From Ignavibacteriales bacterium (GTDB lineage: Bacteria; Bacteroidota; Ignavibacteria; UBA10030): a stretch of 64,000 nucleotides of DNA. Shown here piece by piece: positions 49,354-59,957 of this stretch (the stretch's first letter is position 1; each line of letters opens with the position of its first letter). The position numbers and the translations under genes are program-made. The DNA is taken from the NCBI GenBank assembly GCA_026390575.1, contig JAPLFR010000016.1, positions 434,001 through 498,000 on the forward strand. Reading direction: 5' to 3'. A model generated the notes under the pieces. The model did not search any database. It was not told the DNA's origin and worked only from the letters and a program-made list of their open reading frames with translations.

Positions 49354-49523
49354 CATCATGTTCTTTGACACAACGACAAATTTTACGAACGCTGAGTTTC
49401 ATACTCCGTGTGAGTTTTCAAACACGATTTATCTTCATTTTATCAATTATTTTGCATTCTCAAATCAGGTTTGCTTTCTATTCTCCTCCTTTGTATCTTG
49501 GAAATAATACTCCAGAGCCTGAG
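49212..49523. other. Gap upstream of response regulator gene
   Basis: About 310 bases between the 97-codon minus-strand segment and the likely start of the response regulator gene. It contains the upstream half of the possible broken minus-strand gene. The plus strand is open but reads as low-complexity hydrophobic sequence without a ribosome-binding site. No terminator or clear promoter was found. Confidence 0.4.
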
Positions 49524-49928
49524 TTGCCTGTTAAAAGAAAAAAAAATATACTCGTTATAGACGACGAACCAGCTTGGCTGAAGATTACTTCTCATATACT
49601 CCGAGGCCATGGGTATGACGTTCTGACCGCTGGAAGTGGCGCAGAAGCGTTAAGAGCATTAAAAACTTTTAGACCGGATTTAATTTTTAGTGATGTACGT
49701 ATGCCGGATATGAATGGTTTCGAACTCGTAGATAACTTGAAACGCAATCCTTTGACTTCTTCAACTCCAGTGATATTCTTCTCTGCCATCGATGATTATG
49801 ATGCCCGCAAGGTTGCACGCACGCTTGGCGCAGTTGACTATTTGATAAAGCCGTTCAATGAAGACGAAGTGAGTTCCGTTCTTTCGAGGCATTTACCCAT
49901 TTCATCTGAAAAATACGATAGAAAATAG
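49524..49928 (+). CDS. Single-domain response regulator
   Basis: A receiver-only response regulator of about 134 residues. The domain starts with KKNILVIDDEPAW, has the phospho-acceptor Asp57 in LIFSDVRMPDMNGF, the Thr/Ser switch position in PVIFFSAIDD and the conserved Lys in DYLIKPFNEDE. There is no output domain, so it acts by protein contacts or in a phosphorelay. The frame is open to 49365, but the upstream part does not look like protein; a TTG at 49524 with CAGAG upstream is the best start I can see, and it remains uncertain. A hybrid histidine kinase gene lies 158 bases downstream and is the obvious partner. Confidence 0.75.
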   Translation: MPVKRKKNILVIDDEPAWLKITSHILRGHGYDVLTAGSGAEALRALKTFRPDLIFSDVRMPDMNGFELVDNLKRNPLTSSTPVIFFSAIDDYDARKVARTLGAVDYLIKPFNEDEVSSVLSRHLPISSEKYDRK

Positions 49929-50086
49929 TTACTTTCATGAACATGGTGATGTTACATGGTTTGCGGTGAGGGAAAGAATATTTGAATGATTCCTCAAATG
50001 CATTTTTCTAGTTTTAAGAAGCCTGCAGTACCATAATTCTGTTTGTCAAACATAGACCGTCCGAATATAAAGATCCAGTTATAAGA

Positions 50087-52327
50087 ATGGCAAACTTCCG
50101 TAACTTTTTAAAATTCCGCGCATCTCTTGGACCTGTTGAACAAGCACAGATTGTAGCCTCTACTGCTGTGGTAGTAACCCTCGTAACAATTGTCGTTGTA
50201 CGAATAACGAGCGGTCACACACTTGAATTGTTATTATTCGGGAGCGTTCTCGCCGTTGGTGTATTTGGATTTATTATTGTTTTCTTCACACTAAGATATG
50301 GACGCCTGCTTGAAGCGCAAAAACAAGAATTGCTTGCATTAAATTCATTTGCGGAATCTGTCAATCGTGCTATCGGTGTTCAATTTCTTCTCCACAATGC
50401 TCTTTCCGAAATGAAACGTTTACTGGAGGTAGAGTACGGATGGATATTCAACGTAGAAAACAATCAACTTGTGCTCAAAGCTCTCCGTGGAACTGAAGAA
50501 TTGAATGTCTCTGTCGTGGATACCTCTCTGGGAATTCATCACGAAAAAATGAATTGGATTCATTCTCCTCGTATTGTAAAACGGCCAAAGAAATCTGATT
50601 CAAGGAAGGACTCTCCATGGGCGTATGGTGTTATTGAATCATTAACATCAGTACCGATTATGATGAAGGACCAGCTGTGTGGACTGATTGTTTTAGCAAG
50701 CAGAAATCGAGAGGCCTTCTCCAACAAACAAATTGCTTTGATCATGGCATTCGCCAACGAAATCGGCATTGCAATGGAAAATGCAATGCTCTTTGAGCGA
50801 GTCCGCAAATCGGAAGAACGCTACATCGATCTCTTTGAAAACTCGCCTGATATGTCCCATATCTTTAATAAAGATGGCATCATCATCAGCTGCAACCAAA
50901 CAGAAGCAACACGATTGGGATATAATAAAGAGGAATTAGTCGGCAAGTCTATTCTGAAACTCTATCCACCGGAATACCACAAAGAAGCTCAACGCAATAT
51001 TTTTGATATTTTTGATCGGAATAAAGAAATCAAGGGAATAGAGGAAAAATTTACATCAAAAAACGAAGAGTTAATTGATGTAAGTATCAATGCTTCTATC
51101 ATTCTGGATGAAAATGGACAGCCGTTGGTCCGCGCAGTGGCACGCGACATCACAGAGCAAAAAAAATTCGAGGCGAAGATTATTCACGCTCAACGTATCG
51201 ACAGCATTGGAAATCTTGCGGGAGGAATTGCTCATGACTTTAACAATATCCTCACCTCAATCCTTGGCTCCACCTCAATTATGAAGCGAAAGATGAAACA
51301 AGACGACCGCTGGTATCGCTTCGCTGACATCATTGAAACCGCCGCTCGGCGCGGTGCCAGTTTAACACGACAGCTGTTAACGTTCGCACGCAAGAGCAAT
51401 GTGCAATTCCGGCCAATAGTCGTGAACGATATCATCGAAGAAACATTGCGGCTTTTCGAACGCAGCACCGATAAAACGATTCTTGTTGAGAAAAAATTGA
51501 CAGATGAAGTGTGCATCATTCATGGAGATGACGGACAGCTTCAGCAAGCGTTTCTCAACCTGCTCATCAACGCTCGGGATGCCATGCCTGATGGAGGAAC
51601 TATCACTATCCACAGCAAACGCAAGTCGATTGAAGAGGACACAACCGCCACGCCCGAGATACGTAAAGGACTCTATGTCGCCGTATCCATTACCGATACA
51701 GGTGTTGGGATGGATAAAAAAACTCAACAACATATCTTTGAGCCATTTTTCACGACGAAAGATATAGGAAAAGGAACAGGATTAGGACTTTCTGTCGTGT
51801 ACGGTGTTGTCAATTCCCATAATGGTTTCGTTACTGTTCAGAGCGAACTAGGTCATGGCGCCGAATTTACTATGTATTTTCCCATTATACCCGCAGCGGA
51901 AAATTTTCAACAGTATGTGCGACCTTCAAAAATCGAAAATGGTACTGAACGGGTACTGGTGATTGACGACGAAAAAGATGTTGCAGACATTATTAGCGGA
52001 ATGTTAGATAGTCTCGGATATCAAGTAACGCATGTTGATAGCGGACAGAAAGCAATCAACTTGTACAAAAAGAAAAAACGGTTCGACGTTGTTGTTCTCG
52101 ATCTCAATATGCCTAAGATGAGCGGAAAGGAAACTTTCATAAAGTTGAAGAAAATCGACCCAAATATCCGTGTCGTTATTTCCACTGGTTATGGGGACCG
52201 AGTAATAGATGCTTCTCTCGGAAAGGCCGCAGGCGATACATTCCTACAAAAGCCGTATCAGATTGAAGAACTTTCCAAAATAATGCGCCTTACCTTAAAC
52301 CGTGATAGAGAAAAAACATCTCGTTGA
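50087..52327 (+). CDS. Hybrid sensor histidine kinase (GAF-PAS-HisKA-HATPase-REC)
   Basis: A 746-aa membrane-bound hybrid kinase. Two transmembrane helices lie at about 20-42 and 48-70 with almost no periplasmic loop, followed by a short coiled-coil, a GAF domain (about 90-240), and a PAS domain (about 245-365, YIDLFENSPDMSHIFNKDG, VARDITEQKK). The HisKA domain has the phospho-acceptor His383 in GGIAHDFNNIL. The ATPase domain has the N box NLLINARDAMPDGG, ITDTGVGMD, FEPFFTTKDIGKGTGLGL. A C-terminal receiver domain (about 620-740) has Asp672 in VVVLDLNMPKM. The sensor lacks an extracytoplasmic domain, so the cue is likely internal or membrane-borne. Its partner may be the upstream response regulator. 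Confidence 0.93.
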   Translation: MANFRNFLKFRASLGPVEQAQIVASTAVVVTLVTIVVVRITSGHTLELLLFGSVLAVGVFGFIIVFFTLRYGRLLEAQKQELLALNSFAESVNRAIGVQFLLHNALSEMKRLLEVEYGWIFNVENNQLVLKALRGTEELNVSVVDTSLGIHHEKMNWIHSPRIVKRPKKSDSRKDSPWAYGVIESLTSVPIMMKDQLCGLIVLASRNREAFSNKQIALIMAFANEIGIAMENAMLFERVRKSEERYIDLFENSPDMSHIFNKDGIIISCNQTEATRLGYNKEELVGKSILKLYPPEYHKEAQRNIFDIFDRNKEIKGIEEKFTSKNEELIDVSINASIILDENGQPLVRAVARDITEQKKFEAKIIHAQRIDSIGNLAGGIAHDFNNILTSILGSTSIMKRKMKQDDRWYRFADIIETAARRGASLTRQLLTFARKSNVQFRPIVVNDIIEETLRLFERSTDKTILVEKKLTDEVCIIHGDDGQLQQAFLNLLINARDAMPDGGTITIHSKRKSIEEDTTATPEIRKGLYVAVSITDTGVGMDKKTQQHIFEPFFTTKDIGKGTGLGLSVVYGVVNSHNGFVTVQSELGHGAEFTMYFPIIPAAENFQQYVRPSKIENGTERVLVIDDEKDVADIISGMLDSLGYQVTHVDSGQKAINLYKKKKRFDVVVLDLNMPKMSGKETFIKLKKIDPNIRVVISTGYGDRVIDASLGKAAGDTFLQKPYQIEELSKIMRLTLNRDREKTSR

Positions 52328-52408
52328 ATACTGTATTGAGTGTTGCTTGATGTAATACCGAGAATGTCCTCCATTGCCTACAATCAAACTCAGATCAGAG
52401 AACTGTAA

Positions 52409-54175
52409 ATGAATTCACCAGAAAAACACTTTGTTATGAGCGATATATTCCTACGCTCGTGGCATCCTTACTTCTGGCTTGTACTTATCGCTTCTTTACT
52501 TTATGTGCAGATTCTTACATTCTCTGAATACACTCATCATGATGATTACTATCTCATAGTCGGAAGCTTTTCACATATCAACAAGCTTTCTGATATAGGT
52601 CATGCTTTTTTAGAAGATGTGAGTCATCAGGGACAAGGGGGTAACTTATACCGCCCTTTATTGACTATCTCGTTCATGCTCAGTGCACAAATCAGTGGAA
52701 TAATGCCCTTTGGCTACCATTTGATTGACATCATTCTGCATTGCATAAGCTGCTGTCTTCTTTTTGTTACTTTTCAGATGATGGGTTTTAAAAGATCAAT
52801 ATCATTTTTCGGATCGCTTGTGTTTTGCGTTCACCCTGCATTAACGCAAGCAGTTGCATGGATTCCAGGGCGGAACGATTCTCTCCTTGCTGTTTTTATT
52901 CTGCTCTGTTTTATATCATTCATAAAATTCCTTTCAACCTCTTGTCTAAAATGGTATTTTTTTCATCTTCTTTTTTTCCTGCTTGCCATGTTCACAAAGG
53001 AAACGAGTGTTGTGTTTCCAGCTCTTGCCTTGCTGTTTTTTTATTGTCGAAAGGGAAAAGAAATAATCTCCATCACAACAATTCTCTTCGTTGTCGGATG
53101 GGGAATTGTCCTGTTCAACTGGCACATATTGCGGTCTGCTGCAATGATCACACCTGTAGGAGACAAGTTTCAAGCTGCTGCGTTGGTGTTATCAAGTCTG
53201 CCTATTGCACTTCACTACTGTGGAAATGTTTTCTGGCCAATCCATCTTGCTTTTGCTCCTATCTCAAGCGACATCCACATCACTGCCGGAATTATTTCTA
53301 CCGGATTGCTTTCCCTCGCCCTCCTCCTGTCTGAACGAAGAGATTGGAAGCTGATCATTTTTGGTGTGGTGTGGTTTGTTGCATTCCTCATTCCGACATT
53401 CTATTATGATATAACCGTTCGCATGCCGCTAAAATTTTATGAGCACCGAATATATGTTCCATTGATAGGAATCCTTTTTGTGCTCCTTTCCTTTTCTTTT
53501 TCACACAGAGAACAATTCCTCACACGAATCATTCCATACGCTGCCATGGTAATCATTTGTGTTTTCAGCTGGCTCAGTTATGCGCACACCTTCGATTTCA
53601 AGAACTCTCTTGCGCTGAGCGAATACGATGCCGCTACATCACCGAACGATCCAAGACGGTATTATGATATTACAAGAATGAATATTCCTAAAAAGCTTGA
53701 CTCTGAAATACGCACAATACAAGATGCATCGCAATCACGAGAAATCAAGTACACATCGGTGACGAAAGAAGAATTAGGGAAAATCATTGATAATGTAAGA
53801 GACGAACTAAAATCAAATCCTCAGGATCCAGAATTGCATCATGCTCTCGCTGTCGCATACTTTGCGCGGGGATTATTGCTTTCATCCGAAGAGAATTTTT
53901 TTACTGCGATGCGAGGTAAGCTACAAGATGCAGCCATTCCCTATAATCTTGGTATCCTCTATTACAGTGCCGACATGCGAAGCAAAGCCGAAAAAGCATG
54001 GCAAGACGCCTTGCGAATAGATCCTGCAATGGGCAATGCACATCTTAACCTTTCATTTCTCTATTATGAAGCCAGTCAATATACATCGGCATGGGATCAC
54101 TGCCAAAAAGCAATGCAACTTGGAATAGCTGTCCCTTCCAGTTTCGTAAATGAAATTCGAAGAAACCTTTTCTAA
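52409..54175 (+). CDS. TMTC-like multipass membrane protein with TPR repeats
   Basis: A 588-aa protein with about ten to eleven transmembrane helices over residues 15-400 and a soluble C-terminal region with two to three tetratricopeptide repeats (about 470-588, DPELHHALAVAYFARGLL, AIPYNLGILYYSADM, GNAHLNLSFLYYEAS). The first loop contains THHDDYYLI, an acidic pair typical of GT-C-fold glycosyltransferases, and the overall architecture recalls TMTC/O-mannosyltransferase-like proteins. It may transfer sugars from lipid donors to exported proteins or lipids; substrate unknown. The DD motif is the main functional evidence. No operon partner is clear: the neighbours on both sides are 81 and 151 bases away. 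Confidence 0.75.
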   Translation: MNSPEKHFVMSDIFLRSWHPYFWLVLIASLLYVQILTFSEYTHHDDYYLIVGSFSHINKLSDIGHAFLEDVSHQGQGGNLYRPLLTISFMLSAQISGIMPFGYHLIDIILHCISCCLLFVTFQMMGFKRSISFFGSLVFCVHPALTQAVAWIPGRNDSLLAVFILLCFISFIKFLSTSCLKWYFFHLLFFLLAMFTKETSVVFPALALLFFYCRKGKEIISITTILFVVGWGIVLFNWHILRSAAMITPVGDKFQAAALVLSSLPIALHYCGNVFWPIHLAFAPISSDIHITAGIISTGLLSLALLLSERRDWKLIIFGVVWFVAFLIPTFYYDITVRMPLKFYEHRIYVPLIGILFVLLSFSFSHREQFLTRIIPYAAMVIICVFSWLSYAHTFDFKNSLALSEYDAATSPNDPRRYYDITRMNIPKKLDSEIRTIQDASQSREIKYTSVTKEELGKIIDNVRDELKSNPQDPELHHALAVAYFARGLLLSSEENFFTAMRGKLQDAAIPYNLGILYYSADMRSKAEKAWQDALRIDPAMGNAHLNLSFLYYEASQYTSAWDHCQKAMQLGIAVPSSFVNEIRRNLF

Positions 54176-54241
54176 AAAACACTATCCTGAAATTTTTAAT
54201 TGTTACCCATTTCTTTGTTGACGAGAAAAAAAAGTCTTTTC

Positions 54242-54270
54242 TTGAAAGTGGTTGGAATAATTGCTACTAT
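54242..54270 (+). promoter_or_regulatory. Sigma-70-type promoter upstream of rodZ-like gene
   Basis: TTGAAA (54242-54247), a 17-base spacer and TACTAT (54265-54270) form a good match to a housekeeping promoter, 57 bases before the ATG of the RodZ-like gene. It would drive the rodZ-ligA pair. Confidence 0.55.
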
Positions 54271-54326
54271 TTTGACAACGTAGAACCTGCATTCTATGAA
54301 GCGGCACGTAGCATGGGCTTTCCCGT

Positions 54327-57162
<2,836 letters not shown>

Positions 57163-57197
57163 CAATTCACCATCACCTACTAAATTGTGAGGGTCCT

Positions 57198-57875
57198 ATG
57201 TCGAAATTTTCGTTCAGTTATTTTATAATACTGATTCTTATACTGGTCATGAGTATTCCAGGAGTTAGTCAAACACGCGTTGGAAAACTCGGCGTTGGTG
57301 TTGACGCGTCGATACAATACATGCTTGGTGCAGGGGCCACAAATCCTTCACCAGCAGTTGGAGGAGGAGTAAGTCTAAGTTATTCTGTGATGCAATATTT
57401 CGGGTTACGTGGTAAATTTTGTTACTCTCCTATTACGTGGAAAGGCGGTACACCGACTACCTTTACAACCGACATGATGTCCCTTAATCTTTATGCCGGT
57501 TCAGATTTAATGCCGAATAGTACTTTCAATATTTTTCCCTTTATCGGAGGGGGAGTGGCGATATTTGATCCAAGAGATGACAATGGAAAGCGCGCTTATG
57601 TTGGAGCAATCCCGGTGTCAAATTTTGATTTTCAGATGATGGGTGGATTAAGTATCGACTACTTTTTTAGCGAATTCTGGTCTGCCAGTTTGATGGGTGA
57701 ATATGTGCTTACAAATTCTGCATATTATGCAGGCAGTGCTGGAGGAATTAAAAATATTTCTAACAATGACAGTTTTATGCGGGCGAGCATTCAAGTCCGA
57801 TATTATTTGTTTGATTCGGCTTTTATAACGAAACTTCTTGAGGCTCAACGTGAGCGATCGAGACGCAATAAATAA
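57198..57875 (+). CDS. Outer membrane beta-barrel protein
   Basis: A 225-aa small outer-membrane barrel of the OmpW/OprF-like porin group. The signal peptide spans residues 1-24 (FIILILILVMSIPGVSQ). Alternating beta strands follow, with Gly- and aromatic-rich turns (VGGGVSLSYSVMQYFGLRG, FIGGGVAIFDP, MMGGLSIDYFFSEFWSASL), and a C-terminal strand (ASIQVRYYLFD). Function unknown; such proteins are often structural or small-solute pores. It lies 35 bases after ligA and 21 bases before the next gene, which may be co-transcribed. GAGGG sits before the ATG. Confidence 0.8.
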   Translation: MSKFSFSYFIILILILVMSIPGVSQTRVGKLGVGVDASIQYMLGAGATNPSPAVGGGVSLSYSVMQYFGLRGKFCYSPITWKGGTPTTFTTDMMSLNLYAGSDLMPNSTFNIFPFIGGGVAIFDPRDDNGKRAYVGAIPVSNFDFQMMGGLSIDYFFSEFWSASLMGEYVLTNSAYYAGSAGGIKNISNNDSFMRASIQVRYYLFDSAFITKLLEAQRERSRRNK

Positions 57876-57896
57876 TATCTGCAGTGCAGAATAACA

Positions 57897-58433
57897 ATGC
57901 TGGAGGGTTTTCGACTCAAAGTAGGGCTTACATACTCGCGGCTGCATTTTCGTCATAACCATGACCGGATAATGAATTTCACCGACGCGTTTAGACGGTC
58001 ACGGCGTGCATTGGTTATATTTCCAGAATCATCACTCGATGGTGAATTGGCTTCATCTTTTCTTCGGTATCTGCTTCGAAAATTTTCTTCAGAAAGAATG
58101 ATGGTAGTGATCCGAGATGATCAACTTTTTGCGATGGCATCTGCCCCGCCGCTGAAAACCCTCACATATTCAGTGCGCGATATTAACAAGTGGTTTGTGC
58201 CTCGCCGTGAACTGCTTCAAAGAATGGAAAACAATAATTTCGATGTTGCGTTGGATCTCAACTTAAATTTTTCTCTCACGAGCGCGTTTCTTTGCAAAGC
58301 TTCTCAAGCGCCTTTACGCATCAGTTTTGTAAAAAAGAATAGCGATCATTTTTACAATTTCCAAGTTAAAACCAGAGGAAATAGTAATAAATACTCTTAT
58401 CGGAGTCTCCTGAAATGTCTCGATATGTTCTAA
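57897..58433 (+). CDS. Conserved-looking small protein, GT9/DUF6913-like
   Basis: A 178-aa cytosolic protein of uncertain function. The pattern SRRALVIFPESSLDGELASSF near residue 35 and FDVALDLNLNFSLTSAFLCK near 115 resembles the N-terminal half of family 9 glycosyltransferases, or the short Bacteroidota DUF6913 family; neither match is firm. There is no membrane segment or signal peptide. The ATG at 57897 has a poor ribosome-binding site; an in-frame ATG at 57972 is an alternative. The gene ends 21 bases before the STAS gene and is probably co-transcribed with it. Its length argues against a complete glycosyltransferase. Confidence 0.6.
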   Translation: MLEGFRLKVGLTYSRLHFRHNHDRIMNFTDAFRRSRRALVIFPESSLDGELASSFLRYLLRKFSSERMMVVIRDDQLFAMASAPPLKTLTYSVRDINKWFVPRRELLQRMENNNFDVALDLNLNFSLTSAFLCKASQAPLRISFVKKNSDHFYNFQVKTRGNSNKYSYRSLLKCLDMF

Positions 58434-58454
58434 TGTTTTTGTTGGAGTCTGCTT

Positions 58455-58787
58455 ATGCGTTTTGAAACCAAGAAAAAGGGAAATGCAACGATCCTCAAAG
58501 TCCAAGAGCGAAAGCTTGATGCGACTACTTCACCGGAACTCAAAGGAAAATTCCTGATGCTGTGCAAACCGCAGCTGAAGGAATTGGTGATAGACCTCTC
58601 CGATGTTGAGTTCTGCGACAGCACCGGCTTGAGCGCTTTGCTCATCGCCGAACGCCAGATGCGCGAGAATAACGGCATAGTAAAACTGGTTGGTGTACAA
58701 AAGAAAGTCCTTTCCCTTCTCAAAATTTCCCACCTCGACCGCACGTTTCAGATTTTTGATACTTTGGCGAAAGCAGCAAAAGGATAA
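58455..58787 (+). CDS. STAS-domain anti-sigma factor antagonist-like protein
   Basis: A 110-aa STAS-domain protein like SpoIIAA/RsbV. The core EFCDSTGLSALLIAERQMR holds the phosphorylatable Ser of the DSTGL motif. In partner-switching systems such a protein frees a sigma factor when dephosphorylated; no anti-sigma kinase or sigma gene is in view, so the target is unknown. The C-terminal part, HLDRTFQIFDT, is typical. GGAG lies eight bases before the ATG. A 142-base gap without recognised features follows. Confidence 0.88.
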   Translation: MRFETKKKGNATILKVQERKLDATTSPELKGKFLMLCKPQLKELVIDLSDVEFCDSTGLSALLIAERQMRENNGIVKLVGVQKKVLSLLKISHLDRTFQIFDTLAKAAKG

Positions 58788-58929
58788 TCCTCATTTCGCT
58801 TTCTGCGCACGACGGAATGCTGATGTACTGTTCATACATTCTGCTATTTTTTTTCTCTTCATATCCATCTTGCACCTTCATCGGAATCAATGTAATTTGC
58901 ATTGGTCATTGTCGGATTAAGCATGCTTC

Positions 58930-59880
58930 GTGAAAACAAGATCATCCATAGTGAAACAAGCGTCAGAACAAAAACTTATCACGACAAATCTTGACCGCCA
59001 AATTCGCAACTATTTAGATTTCCTTCGTCTCGAAAAAAACCTTTCGCGAAATACTTTGACATCGTATAAGTTCGATTTTACCAAGTACCGCGGTTTTCTT
59101 ATTACTATCGGAATTCAGACAGCATCCGACGTATCGGAAGAGCATATCAGTAAATTTTTAGCTGTGCTGCATCGGGAGAAGCTTTCGCCGCGAAGTGTGG
59201 CACGCACACTCTCTACCATCCGCGGATTTCACCGCTACCTTCTTGGCGAGGAAGAGGTGAGGGACGATCCGACACAGATTATTGATTCACCCAAGCAGGA
59301 AAAAAATCTGCCGGATGTATTAAATATTTTTGAAGTGGATGAAATATTAAAACAACCGGATACGTCCCACCGGCTTGGTATCCGCGACCGCGCCATGCTC
59401 GAGACACTCTACGCGACAGGCATTCGAGTTTCAGAATTAGTGAATCTGAAACAGTCAAACCTTATGATTGAAGACGGCCTGGTGCTTGTCTATGGTAAAG
59501 GATCAAAAGAACGGTTAGTCCCCATTGGACGTTCGGCAAGGCAATGGATCGAAGAATATCAGAAACAATCTCGCGTGCATCTTGTTAAAACGGGCACGTC
59601 GCAGGATGTTCTCTTTTTGAATGTGCGCGGCACAAAGTTAACGCGTGATATGATTCGGAAATTAGTGGAAAAATATTCGTTAGCGGCAGGCATCGGAAAG
59701 AAAGTTCACCCGCATACATTCCGTCATTCGTTCGCAACACATTTGTTGGAAGGAGGTGCTGATCTCCGAGCTGTACAGGAAATGCTCGGCCATGCCGACA
59801 TCTCTACAACGCAAATTTATACACACATCGACCGCGAGTATTTGAAAGAAGTTCACCGCACATTTCACCCGCGCGGATAA
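58930..59880 (+). CDS. XerC/XerD-type tyrosine recombinase
   Basis: A 316-aa tyrosine recombinase of the Xer type, which resolves chromosome dimers at dif sites. The SAM-like N-terminal domain (NYLDFLRLEKNLSRNTLTSY) is followed by the catalytic domain, with Arg in ATGIRVSEL, Lys in GKGSKER, HTFRHSFATHLLEGGADLR, GHADIS and the nucleophile Tyr in STTQIYTHI. All five catalytic positions are present. Size and absence of extra domains fit XerD more than a phage or transposon integrase; XerC versus XerD cannot be settled. GTG at 58930 is the annotated start; the ribosome-binding site is poor and a second GTG at 58951 is possible. Confidence 0.9.
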   Translation: MKTRSSIVKQASEQKLITTNLDRQIRNYLDFLRLEKNLSRNTLTSYKFDFTKYRGFLITIGIQTASDVSEEHISKFLAVLHREKLSPRSVARTLSTIRGFHRYLLGEEEVRDDPTQIIDSPKQEKNLPDVLNIFEVDEILKQPDTSHRLGIRDRAMLETLYATGIRVSELVNLKQSNLMIEDGLVLVYGKGSKERLVPIGRSARQWIEEYQKQSRVHLVKTGTSQDVLFLNVRGTKLTRDMIRKLVEKYSLAAGIGKKVHPHTFRHSFATHLLEGGADLRAVQEMLGHADISTTQIYTHIDREYLKEVHRTFHPRG

Positions 59881-59898
59881 GGAAATACGCGTTTTTCA

Positions 59899-59945
59899 CT
59901 CTTGCGAAGGATATCAAAAGCTGCACGAAGTACCCTTCGCAAGAG
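59899..59945. terminator. Inverted repeat between convergent xer and S46 peptidase genes
   Basis: A 12-bp perfect stem CTCTTGCGAAGG (59899-59910) and CCTTCGCAAGAG (59934-59945) with a 23-base loop lies in the 77-base gap between the convergent genes. Only a weak T tract follows on the plus strand (AAACTTGTTCTTTT). It is probably a shared terminator. Confidence 0.65.
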
Positions 59946-59957
59946 AAACTTGTTCTT

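Noticed and set aside
49365-49523. Long N-terminal extension of the response regulator
   Set aside because: The added residues are low-complexity and hydrophobic, have no ribosome-binding site, and do not resemble a signal or membrane domain of this family.
58930-59880. Integrase of a mobile element
   Set aside because: The recombinase has the plain Xer layout, with housekeeping neighbours and no attachment repeats or phage genes.
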